From NCBI RefSeq assembly GCF_945605565.1, contig NZ_OX216966.1, forward strand, positions 3,712,001 to 3,776,000: a stretch of 64,000 bases of DNA, written 5' to 3'. The DNA is from Paenibacillus dendritiformis. GTDB taxonomy: Bacteria > Bacillota > Bacilli > Paenibacillales > Paenibacillaceae. The notes below the pieces were generated by a model that ran no database searches, was not told the origin of the DNA, and saw only the letters and a list, made by a program, of their open reading frames with translations. Position 1 is the stretch's first letter, and each line of letters starts with the position of its first letter. Below are positions 7,205 through 16,616 of this stretch, piece after piece. The translations under genes were made by a program, and so were the position numbers.

Positions 7205-8416
7205 GTGAATACCGGTGCTGTGAAGCCTAAAAGCTTGGGGGAGTTAATTAAGTCTTATCTGCAAATGAATATCGACATTGCAGATCAGTACATTGAGATT
7301 GAGCATAAACCTGAAGTCATTTACTCTATTTTGCAGAACGAATTGGAAACACTCGAACATCCAGCATTAATACCCGAAATAGCCGCCAAGTTTCTAGAAT
7401 CATCAAATGGCGCGGATGGAGTAAAGAAGCTGTACCGATCAATAGACTCCGTAGATGATACCTCGATTCAATTATCCGTGTATAACCTTATTATTGACTA
7501 CTCGCGCGCTCATGGAATTTTGCCCTATATTGCCAAGGGATTAAATCGTAAATACATGATTGAGCGTAATGACTTCAGCAAATTGAAAGAGACCTATCAA
7601 CTGGGAAAGTATGTATTGGACTATGCACAGTTTCTTAACGACAAAGAACGAATCAATTTTTATTATTATATAGGTGTTCATGCATTCAGTTTAATGAATT
7701 ATGACGAATCTGTTTTTTATATGAAACATGTAGTGGAGCACGATAACCCAGAGTATAGTCAATGTGTGGCTTATGCTTATTTCGGGCTCTGCAGTTCTTT
7801 CTATTATATGGGTGATTACAAGGCTAGCCAATTCTACCTTGATGAGTATAGTAAGTATCCTTTTCCCGATGTGGCCGATAATGTGCATTTTACGTCGGCT
7901 TGTATAGAAGGCAAGAAGGGGAACATTGAAAATTCGATTTGTAAGTTAAGATCTTATTTACAAAAAACATCCGAATACAATATTATTTTTGCTGTTGTTG
8001 AACTTCTTGAACTGTATATACAAAAAAACGATTCTCATTCGGCAAAGACGCTTCTTGCTTATGAACAACAAATGGTAAAGTCGTTGCAGGATATTCGGAC
8101 AACGCCTTTCAAACGCTCCTTTTTAGCTCGTTATTACCAGCTTATGGGGGATATCTTGTATCACGAAGATATGGAAAAATCGTTGGATTATTACATGAAA
8201 AGCGTTTTGGAATATGCGGGCATTGGTCAATATGATAATTCAGTCAACAGCCTTAGCTATATCTTTCAAGCAATTGCGAAGGGTGCAATTGTAGATAAGG
8301 AGACCTTAAACAAACTTGAATCGTCAATAAAATCAGTGGGGCAACTCTTATGGTCCCGCTCCGCATATTTGGTTGACATGGCATCGCGGTGTTCATGGGA
8401 AGTAGCCCGGGGATAA
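7205..8416 (+). CDS. HTH-less RRNPP receptor paralogue (Alo-type TPR protein)
   Basis: This 403-residue protein is a clear paralogue of the receptor at 5385. Residues 1-20 align with its first 20, and from IADQYIEI (residue 25) it aligns again with residue 70 of the full receptor. The missing part is 45 residues, exactly the helix-turn-helix, and the frame is kept. The TPR region is otherwise complete (shared blocks such as YSRAHGI, PYIAKGL, KYMIERNDFS and MVKSLQDIRTTP). The C-terminus runs about 15 residues longer. The start is GTG 7205 after GGGGAAGGTGAGG. No overlapping peptide gene follows. It cannot bind DNA through an HTH. It may act by protein contact as Rap proteins do, or titrate the peptide, or be decaying. 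Its open frame over 400 codons argues against simple decay. Confidence 0.8.
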   Translation: MNTGAVKPKSLGELIKSYLQMNIDIADQYIEIEHKPEVIYSILQNELETLEHPALIPEIAAKFLESSNGADGVKKLYRSIDSVDDTSIQLSVYNLIIDYSRAHGILPYIAKGLNRKYMIERNDFSKLKETYQLGKYVLDYAQFLNDKERINFYYYIGVHAFSLMNYDESVFYMKHVVEHDNPEYSQCVAYAYFGLCSSFYYMGDYKASQFYLDEYSKYPFPDVADNVHFTSACIEGKKGNIENSICKLRSYLQKTSEYNIIFAVVELLELYIQKNDSHSAKTLLAYEQQMVKSLQDIRTTPFKRSFLARYYQLMGDILYHEDMEKSLDYYMKSVLEYAGIGQYDNSVNSLSYIFQAIAKGAIVDKETLNKLESSIKSVGQLLWSRSAYLVDMASRCSWEVARG

Positions 8417-8435
8417 GGGGAAGTTAAAGATATTC

Positions 8436-8502
8436 AGACGCCGTGTGGCGTCTTAAATTGTTGAGAAAACCCTGTCTTTTTCTAAAAAGTACAGGGTTTC
8501 TC
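8436..8502. terminator. two hairpins between convergent genes
   Basis: The first is AGACGCC/GGCGTCT (8436-8442 and 8447-8453) with a GTGT loop just after the receptor paralogue. The second is GAGAAAACCCTGT (8463-8475) paired with ACAGGGTTTCTC (8491-8502), with A and T runs in its loop, which can serve both strands. The hydrolase on the minus strand ends at 8516. Confidence 0.65.
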
Positions 8503-8515
8503 ACAGGAGAAGGAC

Positions 8516-9472
8516 TCACGTAACGAACCTTCCGATGAACCCGGCCACGGTTTTCTCGTACGTTGCCCGATCCATCCGGTATGCTTCTCCATGTCCGGCT
8601 TTCGGAACGATGTATAGCTCTTTCTCGGCGGAGCAATTTTCGTAAACTTTATGCACCATCTCCGTCGGCACGAACGTATCGTTGGCCCCATGAATGAAGA
8701 GAGTCGGCGTTTTCGACTTTTTCACCTGCTCCAGCGCGGAGGCTTCGCCGAAAAAGTACCCTGCCCGCAGTCTGGTCAGCAGGCTGGTGGTATCCACGAT
8801 CGGGAATGCCGGAAGATGATACATGCGCCGTAACTGGAAGGAAAGCTGATCCTTCACAGAGGTATAACCGCAGTCTTCGACGATGGCTTTTACGTTCGGC
8901 GGCAAGTCCTCACCGCTGGTCATCATCACGGTTGCCCCTCCCATCGACACGCCGTGGAGAACGATTTGCGAATTCGCCCCATTCGCGTCCAAAACCCGCT
9001 GAATCCATTTCAAATAATCCTTACGTTCGGGCCAGCCGAAACCGATATAATGGCCTTCGCTTTCCCCATGCCCCCGAGCATCTGGGAGCAGGATGTTGTA
9101 GCCCCATTTATCGTGGTACATTCTGGCGTAACCGCTCATTTGCGTTGCGTTCCCGGAGTATCCGTGCGCGATGATGACCGTTTTGTCCGACGGTTTGGAT
9201 GCCGGCAAATAATACGCCTTCAGATGAATGCCGTCATCCGAATCCATCTCCCAGCGCTCAAAGCTTTGGTTGTTCCACCAATCCTTGTCCGCCCGCGTGG
9301 TTTCCTTCGATTCCTCTACCTCCGGACTGGTTTTCAGGTCGGGATTATCGCTCAAAAAGTCCTTCGGTGCGCGCGCAATCGCCACGTGATAAAAGTAAAA
9401 GCTCCCAGCGGTAAGGATTACAATGACAAGTACAATCAAGGAAATAAAGCCTGTTACCATTTTTTTCTTCAA
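8516..9472 (-). CDS. membrane-anchored alpha/beta hydrolase (YqkD/BEM46-like)
   Basis: A 318-residue protein with one N-terminal membrane segment (residues 5-28) that should hold the hydrolase domain outside the membrane. The alpha/beta-hydrolase core shows the oxyanion motif IIAHGYSGN, DARGHGES, the nucleophile elbow GVSMGG, Asp in GANDTFV and His in AGHGEAY, so the catalytic triad is complete. This matches the YqkD/YfhR serine aminopeptidase-like (S9/S33) group of esterases; the natural substrate is unknown. It is a single gene read towards the receptor cluster. Confidence 0.8.
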   Translation of the reverse strand: MKKKMVTGFISLIVLVIVILTAGSFYFYHVAIARAPKDFLSDNPDLKTSPEVEESKETTRADKDWWNNQSFERWEMDSDDGIHLKAYYLPASKPSDKTVIIAHGYSGNATQMSGYARMYHDKWGYNILLPDARGHGESEGHYIGFGWPERKDYLKWIQRVLDANGANSQIVLHGVSMGGATVMMTSGEDLPPNVKAIVEDCGYTSVKDQLSFQLRRMYHLPAFPIVDTTSLLTRLRAGYFFGEASALEQVKKSKTPTLFIHGANDTFVPTEMVHKVYENCSAEKELYIVPKAGHGEAYRMDRATYEKTVAGFIGRFVT

Positions 9473-9630
9473 TCCAGTTCTCTCCTAATAAACTCCTATC
9501 TATTTATTTTAATATAGCATAATGATCTTTATCGTTTCCATGCTGCGAGACTTGCTCGTTAGCCTGAGAGACCTTTTCTTTCGCTAACCAGCGCCGATAC
9601 GTTAAATAAAAAGTTCAGTATAAATTTCTA

Positions 9631-9818
9631 TTGACATTATTTTCTGGCTAGAGTAGTATATCTGGAAATTACATGTTTCGTTAACATTCTGTGAAGAGAA
9701 AGAGTGTGTTATAAGTCTTGTTCCCCAGAGAGCTGGTCATTTGCTGAAAGCCATGTCCAGGGTAAAACTGAAAATCATCTTATATCTCGTCTCTTAATGA
9801 GACGAGATTTTGTTTTTT
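9631..9818 (+). ncRNA. promoter, T-box-like Stem I leader and terminator without a downstream gene
   Basis: A near-ideal promoter (TTGACA at 9631, 17-base spacer, TAGTAT at 9654) is followed by a leader of about 130 nt. It contains GAAGAGAAAGAGT and then AGAGAGCTGG...TGCTGAAAGCC (9727-9752), which resemble the K-turn and distal AG-bulge region of T-box Stem I. A perfect 10-bp terminator stem comes next (ATCTCGTCTC 9784-9793, GAGACGAGAT 9799-9808, then T-rich). The antiterminator T-box sequence (TGGNACCGCG) and any regulated gene are missing. It is read as an orphan or truncated T-box leader; a small regulatory RNA is the alternative. Confidence 0.4.
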
Positions 9819-9918
9819 ATCTATCAAAAATAATAAAAAATAAGGTAAAGCAGGTGAAGGTGTATGAGGAAACTATTATTGAGGGAGCGGCGGGGCGACT
9901 GGCCGAAGAGGGAGGGCA

Positions 9919-10115
9919 GCGAATCCTGCACAGATGCAGGAATTTTCACTAGTTCAGCTGCTATCTGATGCCAATCCTGCAAAAGTGCATCATTTTCGCC
10001 GATTTTTGCTTTCTATCCTCTGACATGGCTTCAATTCCTGCAGTTTTGCAGGAATTCCAGTGATGGAGGGATCGCCCCAAGGGAATGCTGTAGTTTTGCA
10101 GTTTTTTCGGCAAGC
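9919..10115. repeat. short dispersed repeats with CCTGCA...TGCAGG cores
   Basis: Several imperfect units contain a small dyad such as AATCCTGCACAGATGCAGGAA (9928-9948), AATCCTGCAAAAGTGCATCA (about 9974) and AATTCCTGCAGTTTTGCAGGAATT (about 10032-10055), with a weaker one near 10090. The same family appears near 63.4-63.7 kb. They look like a Paenibacillus REP-like intergenic family. No gene is visible in 9819-10200. Confidence 0.55.
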
Positions 10116-10200
10116 CGCGCTGTAAGAAGCAGGGGGGCTATCTGACTGCAGAAAAAAACGACTTTTGGGACTGCCCCTAGCAAAGGCGGTTCATTCAACT

Positions 10201-10536
10201 TCACTTCGCATTTACTGCTTCAAACCCGTAATCGCGCTCGACCTTGCACACTCTCGTTTTATAGGTGCGATACCATTCTGCCATTCCTTTACGCTGCGCA
10301 ACGAGGTGTCTCTCGTTTTGCTTCCATTTTTGTATCGCTTCGAGAGAATCCCAATAAGACACCGTGATGCCTACACCTTCCCGGGCACTTTCCACTCCCA
10401 GGAATCCGGGTTGGAGCGATGCAAGCTTTACCATTTCCTCGGCCATTTCAGCATAACCATAATCGCCATCTGTTCGTTCGGAAGTAAAAATGACTGCATA
10501 GTAAGGTGGCTGTGGGGTTTGGGCAATCCCGCTCAT
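10201..10536 (-). CDS. antibiotic biosynthesis monooxygenase (ABM) domain protein
   Basis: A 111-residue single-domain protein of the ABM/dimeric alpha-beta barrel fold. The pattern YYAVIFTSERTDGDYGYAE, LASLQPGFLGVESARE, ITVSYWDSLEAIQKWKQN and HLVAQRKGMAEWYRTYKTRV is typical of YqjZ/Ydh-like members. The family includes heme-degrading and quinone-forming enzymes, but most are uncharacterised, so the substrate cannot be named. The start follows an AGGGAGG site. It stands alone between a repeat-rich gap and a divergent SRPBCC gene. Confidence 0.75.
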   Translation of the reverse strand: MSGIAQTPQPPYYAVIFTSERTDGDYGYAEMAEEMVKLASLQPGFLGVESAREGVGITVSYWDSLEAIQKWKQNERHLVAQRKGMAEWYRTYKTRVCKVERDYGFEAVNAK

Positions 10537-10717
10537 AAATATCCCTCCCTTGAAAAAACAGTTACAAACTCATTCTAAGTCGTTCCTTAATCCCGAAATT
10601 TTCCATCTTTCATCGACCAGGCGTGCGGACATAATGCTATATTATATAGAGAAAAATGAATAATACAACAGCAAGCATTTCCTGATCATTAGGGATGGAA
10701 AACGAGGAGGACGACAG

Positions 10718-11185
10718 ATGTTAACCTTGAGTGAAGTGCCCATTGTAAAGGCAGAAATGCTGATTCGCAAGCCAGTCGAAGAGGTGTTTGAAGCTTTTGT
10801 CGATCCTGCGATTACGACCCAATTTTGGTTCTCCAAGAGCAGCGGAAGATTGGAAGCGGGCAAGCGGGTTCGGTGGGAGTGGGAGATGTATGGGGTCTCG
10901 GATGATATTCGGGTAAAAGCGATCGAAACCAACAAGCGGATTCAGATCGAATGGTCGGACGGGACCGAGGTCGAATGGACATTTGAACCCCGCACCGATA
11001 ACCATACGTTCGTGGCGACGCTGAACTCTGGGTTCACGGGAAGCGGGGACAACATCGTCAACCAAGCCATTGACTCCATGGGAGGCTATACGATGGTGCT
11101 CTGCGGGCTGAAAGCGCTCCTTGAGCATAACATCGTCTTGAATCTTGTCGCGGACAAGGCTCCCGACGCTCACGTCAACCGATAA
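10718..11185 (+). CDS. SRPBCC/AHSA1-like domain protein
   Basis: A 155-residue START-like (SRPBCC) protein: IRKPVEEVFEAFVDPAITTQFWFSKSSG at the N-terminus, then VRWEWEMYG, VKAIETNKRIQIEW and a long C-terminal helix (GGYTMVLCGLKALLEH). These proteins form a deep hydrophobic pocket; Bacillus members of the AHSA1-like branch are mostly of unknown function. GAGGAGG precedes the ATG. It is a single gene with its own short upstream region. Confidence 0.75.
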   Translation: MLTLSEVPIVKAEMLIRKPVEEVFEAFVDPAITTQFWFSKSSGRLEAGKRVRWEWEMYGVSDDIRVKAIETNKRIQIEWSDGTEVEWTFEPRTDNHTFVATLNSGFTGSGDNIVNQAIDSMGGYTMVLCGLKALLEHNIVLNLVADKAPDAHVNR

Positions 11186-11267
11186 AAATTGCCTTCATTG
11201 CTTATGCAAAGAAGGCGTGCTGGCCGCAGTATGAATGGCGGAAAAGAAAAGGCAGTTGAAGGTATCG

Positions 11268-12242
11268 TTAGGACCCGCTGCCTCTAGTGAACCTTTTTAT
11301 ACGCGGGTACTTCATTTCCTTTTGTTTCGCTTGGGCGGAAGCCGATTCTTTCTTGAAGGCCAATATGAAGATCATGCCCAGAATACAGGCGGCGCCGACC
11401 CATTGCAACAATCCGAACGGTTCATTCAGCCATAAGACGGTTGCGAATACAGCCGCCAATGGCTCTAAGCTGCCGAGAAGGCTTGTTTCCTTCGGGAGCA
11501 GACTTTGCAAGCTTTCGATATAGAACCAGAACGCAAGCATCGTACCGCATATAATAACAAAAAGAAGATATCCATACGCTTCGGCTGTTAAGCTGTGGAA
11601 GTCCATGCGCCATGGCGGATGGATGAAGCTTAAGGCCACACCGCCCAGGATCATCGCCCAGCCGACAATGACAAGGGAATCATATTGCGCGAGTAAAGGA
11701 ACCGCATATAAAGTATAAAAAGCCAGCGCGATTCCAGATAGCACACCCCATACGACGGCAGGTGCCGGCACCGACAGCTGAGAGAGTGAACCATTCGTCA
11801 ACAAAAAGAAGCAGCCTGCCAAAGCGAGAGTAACGGTAAACACATCCTGCCGCGTCAGCACGGATTGTCTGCGAATCAGGGAGTACAGAATGATCATGAC
11901 CGGCGCTAAATATTGCAACAGCGTGGCAACGGCGGCATTCCCATGTTGAATGGAGGCCATATAGGTGTATTGAACCGCGAGCATGCCGAATAATCCGAAG
12001 ATAATGAGCTGACAAGCTGTCTTTCTGTTTTTCCATACCCCTAGAATCTGTGAACGGTCTTTCCGGAAGAATTGAACAGTTAACAGCAGAACGCCAGCAA
12101 TAAGCAAGCGTGTCGTGACAAGCCAATTGACCTCAATGGCGAATTGTTGAAATAGCTTTTGGGCGACCGTGCCCCCAATGCCCCATAGAATTGCCCCGGT
12201 GATAACTAGAAAAAAACCCATTCTTCTCGTATTTGTCTTCAT
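11268..12242 (-). CDS. EamA-family (DMT) transporter
   Basis: A 324-residue membrane protein with ten predicted helices in two EamA repeats (first about residues 8-140, second about 155-295), as in drug/metabolite exporters for amino acids, purines or other small solutes. The EamA hallmark motifs [11 protein letters not shown] and [21 protein letters not shown] are visible. ATG 12242 was chosen over a frame start 90 bases upstream because AAGGGTGAGGG precedes it. The gene is transcribed away from the AraC-type regulator at 12350, which is its likely regulator. The substrate cannot be named. Confidence 0.85.
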   Translation of the reverse strand: MKTNTRRMGFFLVITGAILWGIGGTVAQKLFQQFAIEVNWLVTTRLLIAGVLLLTVQFFRKDRSQILGVWKNRKTACQLIIFGLFGMLAVQYTYMASIQHGNAAVATLLQYLAPVMIILYSLIRRQSVLTRQDVFTVTLALAGCFFLLTNGSLSQLSVPAPAVVWGVLSGIALAFYTLYAVPLLAQYDSLVIVGWAMILGGVALSFIHPPWRMDFHSLTAEAYGYLLFVIICGTMLAFWFYIESLQSLLPKETSLLGSLEPLAAVFATVLWLNEPFGLLQWVGAACILGMIFILAFKKESASAQAKQKEMKYPRIKRFTRGSGS

Positions 12243-12349
12243 CGTTGAACCCTCACCCTTAAATCCAATAATAGTGATATAATAAGGAAAAAATCCGGAA
12301 ATTAATACTTCAATCGAATGAAAAAATATCAATATATTGAGGCGAGCCA

Positions 12350-13252
12350 GTGCAAATCAAAAATTTCAAGATTGACCATAACTTGAAAGAGCTGACCGAG
12401 CATCGCACCGTCGAATTGCCGATTGCCTGTTATGAAACAACGATTAGGCAAAATATCAATGGCTATATTCCGCTTCATTGGCATGATGAACTTCAATTTG
12501 TGCTGATCCGCAAAGGGGAAGCCGTCTTTCAAATCAATGAAGAAAAACTAACAGTTCAAGAAGGAGAGGGGCTATTCATCAACAGCGGCTGTCTTCATAT
12601 GGCCGAAGATAAAAATCACTCGGGCTGCGTGTATATTTGTCTAAATGTGTCTCCGCAATTCGTCTTGCCTCAAGAGCTCTATACAAGCTATGTCTATCCC
12701 TACATTCAGGCGACGAATTTGCCATACTTATACTTGAATAGACATGAGCCGTGGGGGAACAACATTTTAGATGCCATCAGCAACATTCATCAATGGATTA
12801 AACAGAAAACACCTTACTATGAAATCGACATCAACCTGCAGCTCACGTTCACTTGGAAGAACCTAATCGAGAATGGATTTCCGCTCGAATATGATCAGAC
12901 GGCCATGGTCAAGAGTGAGCGAATGAAGGAAATGCTACAATGGATACATCTCCATTACGCGGAGAACATCAGGCTGGACGACATTGCCAGAGCGGGTCAA
13001 TTAAGCCGTTCCGAATGCTGCCGGTATTTTAAGCGAATGCTGAAAACAACACCGCTTAGCTATGTAATAGACTATAGAATTCAAAAAAGCTTGGTTTTAT
13101 TGCAGCAAGCCGACGCCAGTGTGACTGAAGTTTCCTATCAAGTCGGATTCAACAGCACGAGTTATTTCATCGATAAATTCCGGCAGACGATGAATATGAC
13201 CCCGTTAGCCTACAAAAAATCGAGCTTGAATAAAGAACAACCAGAATCGTGA
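12350..13252 (+). CDS. AraC-family regulator with cupin sensor
   Basis: A 300-residue regulator. Residues about 15-110 form a cupin sensor ([33 protein letters not shown]), and residues about 195-295 form the double AraC helix-turn-helix ([47 protein letters not shown]). It starts with GTG 12350 after GAGGCG. It lies divergent to the EamA exporter with about 107 bases between starts, the classic layout of a local activator and its target. Confidence 0.85.
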   Translation: MQIKNFKIDHNLKELTEHRTVELPIACYETTIRQNINGYIPLHWHDELQFVLIRKGEAVFQINEEKLTVQEGEGLFINSGCLHMAEDKNHSGCVYICLNVSPQFVLPQELYTSYVYPYIQATNLPYLYLNRHEPWGNNILDAISNIHQWIKQKTPYYEIDINLQLTFTWKNLIENGFPLEYDQTAMVKSERMKEMLQWIHLHYAENIRLDDIARAGQLSRSECCRYFKRMLKTTPLSYVIDYRIQKSLVLLQQADASVTEVSYQVGFNSTSYFIDKFRQTMNMTPLAYKKSSLNKEQPES

Positions 13253-13314
13253 GGCATAATTAATGAACAGGAGTAAACGCTAAATCCATGAAGACACAGG
13301 AAAAGGGAGATACG

Positions 13315-14787
13315 ATGACGGAGAATAGAGCAATCCCGGAAGGATGGAATTTCGATAACAGTTATGCCCGGCTGCCGCAGTTATTTTTTACGAGGCAAAG
13401 CCCCTCCCCGGTTCGGGCGCCGAAGCTGAGTATATTTAATGAAAAATTGGCGGCATCCCTTGGACTGAATGTTCAGGCGCTGAACAGCGATGACGGGGCG
13501 GCGGTGTTCGCCGGCAACCGGATTCCCGAGGGTGCCGCGCCGCTTGCCCAGGCTTATGCGGGGCATCAGTTCGGGCATTTTACAATGCTGGGGGACGGAC
13601 GGGCGCTGCTGCTTGGCGAGCAGATCACGCCCACGGATGAGCGGATGGACATTCAATTGAAGGGCTCGGGCAGGACGCCCTACTCCCGCGGGGGAGACGG
13701 CCGCGCAGCGCTGGGGCCGATGCTGCGCGAATATATCATTAGCGAAGCCATGCATGGACTTGGCATCCCCACCACCCGCAGCCTGGCGGTCGTGACGACC
13801 GGCGAGCCTGTGCACCGCGAGACCGAGCTGCCTGGCGCGGTGTTGACCCGCGTGGCGGCCAGTCATCTGCGCGTCGGCACGTTTGAGTACGCTTCGCAAT
13901 GGGGCAAGGTGGAAGATCTGAGAGCTCTGGCCGATTATGCCTGGCAGAGACATTTTTCGGAAGCTGACGCGGGCGAGAACCGGTATCTATCCCTGCTGCG
14001 GGAAGTGGTCAGGCGCCAGGCCGAGCTGATTGCCCAATGGATGCACGCAGGCTTCATTCATGGGGTGATGAACACCGATAATATGACGATTAGCGGCGAG
14101 ACCATTGATTACGGGCCATGCGCCTTCATGGATGCCTATGATCCGGCGACGGTATTCAGTTCCATTGACGTTCAGGGCCGCTATGCTTATGGCAATCAGC
14201 CGTATATGGCCGCATGGAATCTCGCGAGACTGGCCGAGGCGTTGCTTCCGCTGCTCCATGACAATCAGGAGCAGGCTATCGAGCTGGCCGAGAAGGAGAT
14301 TGCGGCGTTCACTAAGCTATATCAACGCCATTGGCTGGCAGGAATGCGGGCGAAGCTCGGGCTCTTCAATGAAGAGGAGGAAGATGAGTCCCTGATCGAA
14401 GAGCTTCTTGAGCTGATGGAGAAGCATTCGGCCGATTATACGAATACGTTCCGAACCTTAACTCTGGGTGACTCGGAGGAGTCGGGGCTGTTCGGAACGG
14501 ACGAATATGCGCAGTGGCATGAACGGTGGCAGGCGAGACGGGGCAGGCAGGAGGAGCCGGAAGCCTCATCGCATCAATTGATGCGGGACAGCAATCCGGC
14601 GGTCATCCCGCGCAACCACCGGGTGGAAAAAGCGCTCGAAGCGGCAGTGGAGCAGGGAGACTACAGCGTGATGGAGCGGCTGCTGGCTGTGCTCGCGAAC
14701 CCTTACGCATACTCCCCGGAACAGGCTGAATACGCCGCCTTGCCTGAGCCATCTGCGTGTCCGTACCGAACCTTTTGCGGAACCTGA
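13315..14787 (+). CDS. selO: protein adenylyltransferase SelO (YdiU)
   Basis: A 490-residue SelO pseudokinase, which transfers AMP from ATP to Ser, Thr or Tyr of target proteins and helps redox homeostasis. Recognised blocks are [25 protein letters not shown], the glycine-rich [24 protein letters not shown], and the active-site region [20 protein letters not shown]. The C-terminus reads TFCGT, with Cys at the third-last position where eukaryotic SelO carries selenocysteine. ATG 13315 follows GGGAGA; an upstream ATG at 13288 is possible but has poorer spacing. It is a single gene just after the AraC regulator. The 240-base gap after it shows no gene. Confidence 0.92.
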   Translation: MTENRAIPEGWNFDNSYARLPQLFFTRQSPSPVRAPKLSIFNEKLAASLGLNVQALNSDDGAAVFAGNRIPEGAAPLAQAYAGHQFGHFTMLGDGRALLLGEQITPTDERMDIQLKGSGRTPYSRGGDGRAALGPMLREYIISEAMHGLGIPTTRSLAVVTTGEPVHRETELPGAVLTRVAASHLRVGTFEYASQWGKVEDLRALADYAWQRHFSEADAGENRYLSLLREVVRRQAELIAQWMHAGFIHGVMNTDNMTISGETIDYGPCAFMDAYDPATVFSSIDVQGRYAYGNQPYMAAWNLARLAEALLPLLHDNQEQAIELAEKEIAAFTKLYQRHWLAGMRAKLGLFNEEEEDESLIEELLELMEKHSADYTNTFRTLTLGDSEESGLFGTDEYAQWHERWQARRGRQEEPEASSHQLMRDSNPAVIPRNHRVEKALEAAVEQGDYSVMERLLAVLANPYAYSPEQAEYAALPEPSACPYRTFCGT

Positions 14788-15027
14788 ACCGTATCATATG
14801 GGCCGATCGGGGAGGCGGAAGCGGAACGAACGTTCTTGCAGCGCCTTCCCGATTTTTGCAGAAGAATAGAAAGAACAGGTTAGGGATAATCCTGCGATTC
14901 AGGGCCGCTGCTTGATTAGCGGCGAGAACGGCAGAGACAGACGAAGCCGAACCCGCTGACAGCCTGAGGGCGGCCGCATGCAGAGCATGATACTGAGCAG
15001 CGGCCCCCTTGGGCTGCATTCCCTTTG

Positions 15028-16548
15028 CTACACTCTAGCTTTGGATCCAGGAGCAGATAACATCCAGGCTCGCAGCCCTTGATACCAATCTTCCGCAGAA
15101 GTGTCGCCCTGTGCCATCACCCACGCGATGTGTCCGTCCGGGCGAACGAGCAGCGCCTCGATGCCCTCCATTCCAGCATCCTCGATTTTGGCGGTGATGA
15201 CGTGGATATGAGAATCGGCGCATGATTCCAGCAGATCCTCCGGAAGCGAACCGGCTCCTGGATGATGAATAAGCACGAATTGCCCGCCATGCATCAGTTG
15301 ATAGAGCGTCAGAGGAGCGCCATCTGGCAGGACGAGCCTCAGATTCGGGCAGCGCCGGCCTATCCACGGATTCGTGCCTGTGCCCGGAAGAGGCTGATAA
15401 GCGATGCCGGTCGCTCCGACCTGCTCCGCTATCGACCGATTGGCGTCAGGGAAGGAGAGGAGGCGCGATACCAATTGTCTGAGGGCGGTTCCCGTCTCCG
15501 AGAAGTCGGTCATCAGTTGACCCTGGGCTCTCGTATCGGCGAGAAGTTGCCGTCCTGCTTCATGTCTCTCGGCATGGTAGCTGTCCAGCAGCCAGTCGGC
15601 CTTCGCATCATCGCGGAGGGCGGCCGCCAGCTTCCAGCCCAGATTGAATGCGTCTTGAAGTCCGACATTCAAGCCTTGCCCTCCAGCCGGGAAATGGATA
15701 TGGGCCGAATCGCCAGCGAGAAATACCCGGCCAGCCCTGTATATTTCCGCTTGCCGATTGGCATCGCCGTATCGGGACAGCCAGACGGTGGAACGAATGC
15801 GGAGCGTCTTGCCGGTAATCCGTTCGATCCCGCCCTGCAGCTCTTCAAGCGTGACCGGCACGTCTGCAGGCAGATGCTGATGGAGCGGGTCGATCATCGC
15901 GAACCGGTAGGTCTCCTTGCCAAGCGGAACCATGAGTAATAATCCATGCTTGTTGGTCATGGATAGAAATGGGTGCTCTGGCGGTTCCTCCGGCACGATG
16001 TCGCCTAAAATGCCCGTCGAAGCCGTGTCGGTCCCCGGGAAGGGAATGCCCGACTGCCGACGAACGAAGCTTCGCGCTCCGTCTGCTCCGATCACATACC
16101 GTGCCTCCAGCAACATGGCTCCATCCCGACTATGCGAGTGAACGTGAACCGCTTGAGCATCCTGTGTTAATCCGGTAACTTCATGCCCCCGCCATATGGC
16201 TGCCCCAAGCTCCCTCGCACGCTGCTCCAAAAGCTCCTCCGTAACAAATTGGGGAATCAATAGCGTTAAGGGATAATCCGTCTCCAGAGCATCGAACCGC
16301 AATCGGGTCTCCAGATTGGCATAATGGCCCGTCGGCAGCGTTTGTCCCCGGGCAAGGAAGCGATCCGCGATTCCTCGCATCGCCATCAGCTCCAGGGAGC
16401 GAGGATGAAGGGTAAGCGCCCGTGAATTCCGCACCCGTTCCGTGCGACGTTCGAGCACAAGTGCGTCAACGCCGGCGAGCGCCAGCTCACACGCCGCCAT
16501 CAGTCCTGCCGGACCGCCTCCGACAATGATAACATCAGCCTTTTTCAT
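15028..16548 (-). CDS. FAD-dependent aromatic-type monooxygenase
   Basis: A 506-residue class A flavoprotein hydroxylase. The N-terminal GxGxxG dinucleotide motif (VIIVGGGPAGLMAACELA), the DG motif (VIGADGARSFVRR) and the GD motif (GRVFLAGDSAHIHFPAGGQG) are all present. A C-terminal thioredoxin-like extension (about 390-500) is typical of the PgaE/RdmE/pentachlorophenol-hydroxylase branch. Such enzymes hydroxylate phenolics, polyketides or drugs such as rifampicin; the substrate is not shown. ATG 16548 was preferred to the GTG at 16557, which is too close to the AAAGGAG site. A 32-base perfect palindrome in the promoter region suggests repression by an inducible regulator. Confidence 0.85.
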   Translation of the reverse strand: MKKADVIIVGGGPAGLMAACELALAGVDALVLERRTERVRNSRALTLHPRSLELMAMRGIADRFLARGQTLPTGHYANLETRLRFDALETDYPLTLLIPQFVTEELLEQRARELGAAIWRGHEVTGLTQDAQAVHVHSHSRDGAMLLEARYVIGADGARSFVRRQSGIPFPGTDTASTGILGDIVPEEPPEHPFLSMTNKHGLLLMVPLGKETYRFAMIDPLHQHLPADVPVTLEELQGGIERITGKTLRIRSTVWLSRYGDANRQAEIYRAGRVFLAGDSAHIHFPAGGQGLNVGLQDAFNLGWKLAAALRDDAKADWLLDSYHAERHEAGRQLLADTRAQGQLMTDFSETGTALRQLVSRLLSFPDANRSIAEQVGATGIAYQPLPGTGTNPWIGRRCPNLRLVLPDGAPLTLYQLMHGGQFVLIHHPGAGSLPEDLLESCADSHIHVITAKIEDAGMEGIEALLVRPDGHIAWVMAQGDTSAEDWYQGLRAWMLSAPGSKARV

Positions 16549-16584
16549 ACCAGTCACGCTCCTTTTAGGAAGATATAAAAGTCA

Positions 16585-16616
16585 AATAATATTGTTTCAA
16601 ATGAAACAATATTATT
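16585..16616. promoter_or_regulatory. 32-bp perfect palindromic operator
   Basis: Arms AATAATATTGTTTCA (16585-16599) and TGAAACAATATTATT (16602-16616) are exact reverse complements around AA. The site lies 37-68 bases upstream of the monooxygenase start, where its promoter should be, so it is a candidate TetR- or MarR-type operator. No regulator gene is adjacent. The rest of 16549-16957 shows only short, unsupported frames. Confidence 0.6.

Noticed and set aside
8350..8420. Peptide gene at the end of the HTH-less receptor, as seen after the full receptor
   Set aside because: No ATG in another frame gives a hydrophobic pre-peptide; the only ATG near the end is in frame with the receptor itself.
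9704..9952. 82-codon frame on the plus strand
   Set aside because: It runs through the T-box-like leader, its terminator and the dispersed repeats, with no binding site and no recognisable product.
15262..15939. 225-codon frame opposite the flavin monooxygenase
   Set aside because: High-GC antisense shadow; composition and lack of a start site do not support a gene.
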